Below, piece after piece: positions 59,558 to 64,000 of a stretch of DNA of 64,000 nucleotides (positions within the stretch are counted from its first letter, which is position 1; each line of letters begins with the position of its first letter). Where the stretch lies: the NCBI RefSeq assembly GCF_015070855.1, contig NZ_JADDIX010000099.1, positions 1 to 64,000 of the forward strand. Direction: 5' to 3'. This stretch comes from Pseudomonas lopnurensis (GTDB taxonomy: Bacteria; Pseudomonadota; Gammaproteobacteria; Pseudomonadales; Pseudomonadaceae). The notes under the pieces are model-generated. The model was given only the letters and a program-made list of their open reading frames with translations, did not search any database and had not been told where the DNA came from. The position numbers were made by a program, and so were the translations under genes.

Positions 59558-60001
59558 TCAACTCTGGGGAATGATGGATATCTTTCCATCCTTCTCGAGG
59601 ATTGCGAACTTGATCTGGTTGATGCTCTCCAGTCCCTGCGTGCTGCGAGCCGCTTCGAGAATGTCGCTCTCGTCCACTCGTGCGCGTACCAGCCGGGACT
59701 TGATGGTCTTCCCGTATTCGACCAGGATCATCGGCTCTCCATCGAGGTACTTCGCCACGGTCGGCGACCATTGCTTGATGAGCGAGAAAAGGATGTTCAT
59801 CATCACCAGCGAGCAGATGACCAGCGTGGCGTTGGTGATGGAGAAGTCGTCGCCCAGCAAGGCCTGCTGGGTCGCTTCGCCTATGATCAGCAACAGGACG
59901 AAGTCGAAATTGGTTATTTCCGATAGCGTCCGACGCCCCGCGATGCGAAAGAGCACCAACAGAATCAGGTAGATCGCAGCGGCGCGTAAAACCGAATCCA
60001 T
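59558..60001 (-). CDS. DUF421 (YetF-type) membrane protein
   Basis: A 147-residue inner-membrane protein. Three N-terminal helices (AAAIYLILLVLFRIAG, FDFVLLLIIGEATQQALL, ATLVICSLVMMNILFSLI) are followed by the soluble DUF421 domain (EPMILVEYGKTIKSRLVRARVDESDILEAARSQ-like, ending IKFAILEKDGKISIIPQ). The domain end is intact. It lies eight bases after the 169-residue gene on the same strand. The function is not established; family members are linked to sporulation and envelope homeostasis. Confidence 0.87.
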   Translation of the reverse strand: MDSVLRAAAIYLILLVLFRIAGRRTLSEITNFDFVLLLIIGEATQQALLGDDFSITNATLVICSLVMMNILFSLIKQWSPTVAKYLDGEPMILVEYGKTIKSRLVRARVDESDILEAARSTQGLESINQIKFAILEKDGKISIIPQS

Positions 60002-60009
60002 ATTCCACC

Positions 60010-60519
60010 CTACGGGTAGATCAGTTGCCAGAAACTGACGCGCTGCCCGGCCGACTTCACCGAAGTCGTGGACGGGCCTACGGTGTCAGGGCGGATGGTG
60101 AAGTAGGCCTCGATCCAGCCACTGTCGTCGGCCTTGAACTGCAGATTCAGACCGGACCCCGTGCTGTGGGACTTCGTCGGCTGGGGCTGGATCGTCTCGA
60201 TCGTGAAGGTGCCCAGGAACTGGCCTTCGATATTCAGCCAGACCTCGCCAGCAGCGTCGGCTTTGGCGCGCACCTTCATATTGCTGGCGGCGGCATTGCG
60301 TTCGAAGCGCTGGTACTCGACCTGCAAATCCCTGGAAGGGGTGGCGGCCAGGCTTCTGCTCAGAGGGCCGGTACTGAACAGGCCCAGCAGCGTCGCGAGA
60401 ACGAGGAAGCCGAGCAGTATCCATCCCAGTCGCTCCACGCGCCATAGTCTGATCTGGAACTGCATATCTTCCTTGATCGGGTGACTTCTGTTTTCCATGG
60501 AGTCATCGATAGCTGCCAT
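60010..60519 (-). CDS. Membrane-anchored partner of the DUF421 protein
   Basis: An unrecognised 169-residue protein. Residues ~31-50 form one membrane helix (LGWILLGFLVLATLLGLFST) after a basic cytosolic segment. The remainder is a periplasmic domain with strand-like periodicity (VWLNIEGQFLGTFTIETIQP, WIEAYFTIRPD) that may be a small beta-sandwich. GGAGG precedes the ATG at 60519. It stops eight bases before the DUF421 gene, so the two are coupled and may form one complex. Confidence 0.78.
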   Translation of the reverse strand: MAAIDDSMENRSHPIKEDMQFQIRLWRVERLGWILLGFLVLATLLGLFSTGPLSRSLAATPSRDLQVEYQRFERNAAASNMKVRAKADAAGEVWLNIEGQFLGTFTIETIQPQPTKSHSTGSGLNLQFKADDSGWIEAYFTIRPDTVGPSTTSVKSAGQRVSFWQLIYP

Positions 60520-60698
60520 ACGCCCCTCCAACCCATGCTAGGGTCTGTTGACGTTTCAGCGCGGGCGCGAACGAATGGCGACAGACCCTGACATGGGACG
60601 CCGCGCCTGGGGTCCGGGTTCCACACCTGCACAAACGAGGGCAGGGTGCGACCCGTCTCGGCCAATCGGGTATCGACGAAAGTCTCTAAGTGAAAAGC

Positions 60699-60728
60699 GT
60701 GACAGGCTTCACAAAACGCTACTATCAT
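60699..60728 (+). promoter_or_regulatory. Sigma-70-type promoter
   Basis: The -35-like GTGACA (60699-60704) and -10-like TATCAT (60723-60728) are 18 bases apart, each one mismatch from consensus. No open frame with a ribosome-binding site follows; an intrinsic terminator does. Confidence 0.6.
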
Positions 60729-60734
60729 AATGCC

Positions 60735-60806
60735 ACTACACGCGACCGCCGCTTCCCCTCTCGGCCGCAGTTGTGGTTCCTGCCCGCCGCGTGCGGGCTT
60801 TTTTTA
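60735..60806 (+). ncRNA. Candidate orphan small RNA (~72 nt)
   Basis: Predicted from the promoter at 60699 and the terminator at 60782. The ~47-base body before the terminator has C-rich segments (GCTTCCCCTCTC) that could pair with ribosome-binding sites. It matches no Pseudomonas small RNA that I can recall by sequence, and the 5' end is an estimate. Confidence 0.42.
60782..60806 (+). terminator. Intrinsic terminator of the candidate small RNA
   Basis: The stem GCCCGC-CGCGT-GCGGGC is followed by TTTTTTTATAT on the plus strand. No plus-strand protein gene precedes it. Confidence 0.82.
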
Positions 60807-60821
60807 TATGGCCATGCCCAT

Positions 60822-60859
60822 GCCTGTTGGGCTTCGCTGCGCTCAGCGCCAACCTACCC
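60822..60859. repeat. Dispersed TTGGGCTTCGCTGCGCTCAG repeat, copy 2
   Basis: CCTGTTGGGCTTCGC...CGCCAACCTACCC, nearly identical to 7816-7851. It lies between the candidate small RNA and the acyltransferase 3' end. Confidence 0.75.
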
Positions 60860-60919
60860 GTGTGCGTTGCAACACGTAACGGGGCCTGAACCTTTCTATT
60901 GCCGTGAACTGCGCGGGTC

Positions 60920-61996
60920 TTAGCGATTCGGCGCGGCCGCCGCGGCGCTGGCGTCTGGCGTGCGCTTGGGCAGGTAGCGCTTCAATGCCAGCGCCGGCGC
61001 TTCGATGAGATGCCAGGAAAGCACCGCCATCAGGATGCTGGCGAGCAGGCCCAGCGCCATGAACAACGGCAGCGGGATGCTCGGCCCGGTCCAGTGCATG
61101 ATCAACTGCTGGATCGGAAAGCTGAAGATGTAGATGCCGTAGGAGAAATCGCCGTACTTGCCGAAGCCCGACAGGCGTGGAATCTTCAGGTGCGCGACAT
61201 AGAGGGTGAGGTATGGCAGCGTCAGCGCATGCAGGGGCTGCCACAGTTCGGTGCGGGCGCTGAGCAGGGTCAGGGCGAGCAGCGCCAGGGCGATCCGCCA
61301 GTTCCACGGGACGTACCAGCGGTACAGGTAGAGCACCACGCCGAAGTAGAAGAAGATGCCGAGCCGGGTGAATTTCCAGAGCAGGTCGTTTTGCAGATCG
61401 AGCCCGGGGATCAGATAGAAGTGCACCGCGAACAGCACGAGCAGTACCAGCAGGGCCACGCGGCCGCCGAACAGTTTCAGCAGGCCGAGCAGTAGCACCG
61501 TTGCGTACATCAGGGTTTCGTAAGGCAGCGTCCACACCGAGCCGTTCACGGTGTCGGGAAAGGGGTTGGCGGTGAACACGCCCGGCAGATGGAACTGAGT
61601 GAACAGCGCCATGTTGCCGAGATAGCCGAATGTCTTGCCGCTGCTCAGGTACTGGCCCAGCGGCAGGTTGGTCGCCAGAGGACCGACCACCAGCACGCTG
61701 AACAGTACCGCGACGATGAGTGCGGGGAAGATCCGCAGCGCCCGCTTCGCGGCGAAGTCCAGGGCGCTGCGGCTGTTGAGCCAGGAGCCGGCGATCAGGA
61801 AACCGCTCATCACGAAGAACAGGTGCACCGCGATGTCGGCGGTGTCGTAGCTGCCGCTGAACAGGCGTACCGGTTCGACCATGCCGCGGCCGGAGAGCCA
61901 GTAACTGTGCCCGACCACCACCAGCGATGCGGCGAAGAAACGGAGGAAGTCGAAGTTGTTCCCGCTGCGCTGCAGGGGTCGCGTCTGCATCGGCAT
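60920..61996 (-). CDS. Acyltransferase family 3 membrane protein
   Basis: A 358-residue integral membrane acyltransferase of the OafA/NodX type, which O-acetylates surface sugars. Family features are NNFDFLRFFAASLVVVGHSY with the conserved His, FFVMSGFLIAGSWL, RALRIFPALIVAV (Arg motif), SVWTLPYETLMY with the conserved Glu, and ten or so helices. The ATG at 61996 or the one at 61990 may be used; GAGAGG fits the latter better. It lies 52 bases after the GT2 gene on the same strand, so it probably decorates the same polysaccharide. Confidence 0.88.
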   Translation of the reverse strand: MPMQTRPLQRSGNNFDFLRFFAASLVVVGHSYWLSGRGMVEPVRLFSGSYDTADIAVHLFFVMSGFLIAGSWLNSRSALDFAAKRALRIFPALIVAVLFSVLVVGPLATNLPLGQYLSSGKTFGYLGNMALFTQFHLPGVFTANPFPDTVNGSVWTLPYETLMYATVLLLGLLKLFGGRVALLVLLVLFAVHFYLIPGLDLQNDLLWKFTRLGIFFYFGVVLYLYRWYVPWNWRIALALLALTLLSARTELWQPLHALTLPYLTLYVAHLKIPRLSGFGKYGDFSYGIYIFSFPIQQLIMHWTGPSIPLPLFMALGLLASILMAVLSWHLIEAPALALKRYLPKRTPDASAAAAAPNR

Positions 61997-62047
61997 GATC
62001 CTCTCGATCGGGTTCGGGCCTGGATCGCTTGTGATCAGGCGGGGATG

Positions 62048-63064
62048 TCACTGCAGCGGGAAGGTTTTGCTCATGCCCAGGCTGCGGGTTTCGCCGTCGC
62101 GGATCGCCTGTTCGATGAGCTCCAGGCGTTGCGGCGTGCGGTGCCGACGGGCGAACTGGCGCAGCAGAAAGAGAAAGATCGAGCGGTTGAGGTGATACAT
62201 CCAGGGCCTGGCGACCCAGATGTACGTGTCGAACCAGGCCTGATTGCGCGCCGTGTAGTAGGCGCGAAAATCCGAATTGCCGAGCAGGAAAGCCTCGTAG
62301 ATGTTGCGGGTATGCGCCTTGATGTTCCAGGACTGCTCCAGTTCGTCGATCACCGCCTCGGTGAGCAGGCAGAGCTTGCCGCCAGCGGCGGTGATGCGTC
62401 GGGTGTATTCGGTATCGTCGGCGTAGAGCACCAGTTCGCGTAGCGGTAGGCCGATGCTCTGGTAGAGGCTGCGGTGCGCCAGCATGCCGCCGTAGGGGGC
62501 GAAGGGCAGGTCGATGCTGCGCGGTGGCTTGCCCGTCGGCTTGCCCCAGGGCAGGCGCCGCCAGAGCTTGTAGGGCAGTTGTGCGACGTGGAAGCCGAAG
62601 TAGCTGGAGCGCAGCTGGATGACGAACCGCGCCGGCACGCCGGTGGCGATGTCCGCCTGCTGGGTCGGGCGAAACCCCAGCACCGCGACCCGCGCCTGGC
62701 CATGTTGCTGGCCGAGCCGTTCGATTTCGCGGTGCAGTATCCGCACCGCCGAGGCGGTGGGCGCATTGTCGTCGTCCATCATCCAGATGTATTGCGCGCC
62801 GCCCTGCAACGCGGCCTCCAGCCCCACGGCGTAGCCGTTGGCCGAACCGGTGTTGCGCTCCAGCGGGATGATCCGGACCCGCCCCGGCCAGCGTTCGAGC
62901 AGTTGCTCCAGCGGGGCGTTGGAGGCGTTGCTGACCACCAGCACCTGGCCGATCTGGTCGAACGCGAAGGCCTGCTCGATCATGCGTTGCAGGTAACCCA
63001 GGCGGTCACCGTAGGTCACGGTCACTATGGTGGTCTGCCGCCTCACCGGTTCCTCGCTGGGCAT
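62048..63064 (-). CDS. Glycosyltransferase family 2 protein
   Basis: A 338-residue cytosolic GT-A glycosyltransferase. TIVTVTYGDRLGYLQRMIEQ is the first strand-helix, LERNTGSANGYAVGLEAAL is the nucleotide region, and WMMDDDNAPT holds the DDD metal motif at ~97-99. AAGG-poor context leaves the ATG at 63064 as the best start; a longer in-frame extension reads through non-protein-like sequence. The GSANG and MDDDN details resemble GlfT2/rhamnosyltransferase-type enzymes. It is upstream of the acyltransferase. Confidence 0.87.
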   Translation of the reverse strand: MPSEEPVRRQTTIVTVTYGDRLGYLQRMIEQAFAFDQIGQVLVVSNASNAPLEQLLERWPGRVRIIPLERNTGSANGYAVGLEAALQGGAQYIWMMDDDNAPTASAVRILHREIERLGQQHGQARVAVLGFRPTQQADIATGVPARFVIQLRSSYFGFHVAQLPYKLWRRLPWGKPTGKPPRSIDLPFAPYGGMLAHRSLYQSIGLPLRELVLYADDTEYTRRITAAGGKLCLLTEAVIDELEQSWNIKAHTRNIYEAFLLGNSDFRAYYTARNQAWFDTYIWVARPWMYHLNRSIFLFLLRQFARRHRTPQRLELIEQAIRDGETRSLGMSKTFPLQ

Positions 63065-63132
63065 GAAGTCGATGATCTGGGCGCTCTGGCGGCGGTGTCG
63101 GGCAAGTGGCTGGATCTGCACGGGAAGTGGCC

Positions 63133-63342
63133 TCAGGTGTTTTCGGGGGTGGTGAGCGGCGGGCGGGACATGTCGGCCGCCGGTGCCGGGGCTTCTTCGT
63201 CGGGGCCGAAGAAGGCATGGAAAATGCGGATGAAGCCGCCTCCCGGCGTGCCGTCCGGGGCGTCCGGGCAAGGGATGAGTTCCGTGTAGGAGTAACCGTC
63301 CGCCAGGATCAGCGAAACGCCGATCTTTCCTTCTGTGCTCAT
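63133..63342 (-). CDS. Small hypothetical protein in the polysaccharide locus
   Basis: A 69-residue protein starting STEGKIGVSLILADGYSYTE. It has an amphipathic middle (GGGFIRIFHAFFGP) and a Pro/Ala-rich disordered tail, with no signal peptide. GGAGGGAG lies before the ATG at 63342. It sits between the GT2 gene and a secreted small protein on the same strand. I do not recognise the family. Confidence 0.6.
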   Translation of the reverse strand: MSTEGKIGVSLILADGYSYTELIPCPDAPDGTPGGGFIRIFHAFFGPDEEAPAPAADMSRPPLTTPENT

Positions 63343-63380
63343 GCTGTGTGCTCCCTCCGTATCCGGCGATACGGCCCTGA

Positions 63381-63725
63381 TCAAAATGAATATCGTCTGC
63401 TGTCGATCGGCTGGCCCAGGAACGCGCCCGAGGTCGGTTCGGCGAAGCGGCGTCCCTGGTAACTGGGTGGTCGGGGCGTCGTCTGGTTGCCGGAGGGCGA
63501 GGCGCAGTTGCGCGTGGCCTGGGCGGACGACCCGCTGAAGGCGATCACGCTCGGGCCGCCGACTGCATCGCAGCCGGCAGTGTCCGCTGCGTCGCGCGTA
63601 TGCGGAAAAGGCGGGCTGGCGGCCAGTGCTTCGGCCACAGGGGTTGCCCAGGCGGGCCCGGCGCTCAGCAACAGGGCGAAGCCCAGTGTGCCGATGGCTC
63701 TGATCCATAGGGTTGCGGTATTCAT
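63381..63725 (-). CDS. Small secreted protein, unknown function
   Basis: A 114-residue protein with a clear signal peptide (LWIRAIGTLGFALLLSAGPAWA, cleavage after AWA near residue 27). The mature part is Ser/Pro/Thr-rich and has two Cys (DTAGCDAV, TRNCASP), possibly one disulphide, with no recognisable domain. GAGG precedes the ATG at 63725. Located between the 69-residue gene and the GT4-like gene on the same strand, it may belong to the polysaccharide locus or simply be carried with it. Confidence 0.62.
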   Translation of the reverse strand: MNTATLWIRAIGTLGFALLLSAGPAWATPVAEALAASPPFPHTRDAADTAGCDAVGGPSVIAFSGSSAQATRNCASPSGNQTTPRPPSYQGRRFAEPTSGAFLGQPIDSRRYSF

Positions 63726-63767
63726 CCTTGATGCCTCATAAACGTACGGTTGTGGTTCAGGTGTGTT

Positions 63768-64000
63768 TCACGGCGACACTGCGGCCGGGTAGACCTGCAC
63801 GCCGGGTATCCGGGCGGGTAGCGAATCCTGACTTTCATGGAGCGCGGCTTCCCTGATGCGCGCTTCTACGAATGCCTCGATCTCCTGTCGAAAGCGTTCG
63901 GTGGCGAAGCGCTCCGCGTTCCGGCGGCAGTTCTGCGGGCTGATGCGCTGGCGCTGCTCCTCGAACCGGGCCACGGCCGCGACGATCGACGCGGCGCTCT
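63768..64000 (-). CDS. Glycosyltransferase, GT4-like, C-terminal fragment
   Basis: Only the last ~77 residues are in the window; the frame is open to the right edge. The visible part, VARFEEQRQRISPQNCRRNA then ERFRQEIEAFVEARIREA, matches the C-terminal helices of GT-B (family 4) glycosyltransferases, where the pattern A-x-x-F-s-x-x-x-C-R-x-x-A-x-R-F precedes the final helix. The catalytic domains lie outside, so family assignment is tentative. It would be the upstream gene of the polysaccharide locus. Confidence 0.55.
   Translation of the reverse strand, partial: SAASIVAAVARFEEQRQRISPQNCRRNAERFATERFRQEIEAFVEARIREAALHESQDSLPARIPGVQVYPAAVSP

Larger units (their letters stand above)
60520..60919. 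other. Intergenic region with a candidate small RNA gene
   Basis: These 400 bases carry the promoter side of the DUF421 pair (minus strand), a plus-strand promoter-terminator unit at 60699-60806 and a dispersed GTTGGGCTTCGC repeat at 60822-60859. No protein gene is supported. Confidence 0.6.

Overview
The window is a G+C-rich gammaproteobacterial chromosome segment and reads as Pseudomonas sensu lato. The evidence is the 3' part of a 23S rRNA gene with its 5S gene, the fixed Pseudomonas block fadBA-DUF1653-topA-DUF6586-sulA-lexA-psrA-nagZ-MTIP, an itaconate catabolic cluster, a QuiP-type acylase, and several REP/REPIN-like repeat families. A bifunctional glucosylglycerol-phosphate synthase/phosphatase and the GTAGGGTGGAT repeats would fit a stutzeri-type (Stutzerimonas) lineage, but that narrower placement is inference. 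I see no insertion sequence, prophage, CRISPR array or tRNA gene.

Layout. 1-1.56 kb: end of an rRNA operon and its terminator. 1.87-7.7 kb: fumC, a DUF2059 protein, bolA, trhO, a DsbA-like protein and an ABC exporter. 8-11 kb: a TorF-type porin and a chemoreceptor. 11-16.4 kb: a DUF457/YdjM membrane protein, arfB, the osmolyte enzyme GgpPS and an MFS transporter. 16.7-25.2 kb: itaconate cluster (LysR regulator, itaconyl-CoA hydratase, acyl-CoA dehydrogenase, VOC protein, MmgE/PrpD protein, itaconate CoA-transferase, citramalyl-CoA lyase, TRAP binding protein). 25.4-31.2 kb: an epoxide-hydrolase-like protein and a second module of parallel design (HMG-CoA-lyase family enzyme, CaiB CoA-transferase, paralogous LysR, paralogous TRAP binding protein). 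31.6-36.4 kb: acsA, a small membrane protein and oligopeptidase B. 36.8-43.4 kb: fadBA, DUF1653 and topA. 43.7-53.9 kb: a DMT transporter, the SOS pair lexA-sulA, psrA, peptidoglycan recycling and purine salvage genes, and quiP. 54-60.5 kb: trmO, rimO, two ferritin-like diiron proteins and a DUF421 pair. 60.9-64 kb: a surface-polysaccharide locus (acyltransferase, GT2, two small proteins, start of a GT4-like enzyme) that runs out of the window.

How the genes work together. The itaconate genes convert a C5 dicarboxylate to its CoA ester, hydrate it and cleave it to acetyl-CoA and pyruvate. The second module repeats the logic (capture, CoA transfer, retro-Claisen-type lyase) for what is probably 3-hydroxy-3-methylglutarate or a close relative. 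It is bracketed by direct copies of a ~97-bp repeat, and neither TRAP binding protein has membrane subunits nearby. The window also holds both a regulator and its likely target: PsrA has two perfect boxes in front of its own gene, and a one-mismatch box lies upstream of fadBA. lexA has two SOS boxes and is followed at once by sulA.

The best leads for new biology are the paired CoA-transferase/lyase modules with their operator-like repeats, the two-gene diiron ferritin-like operon, and a short promoter-terminator unit near 60.7 kb that looks like a small RNA gene.
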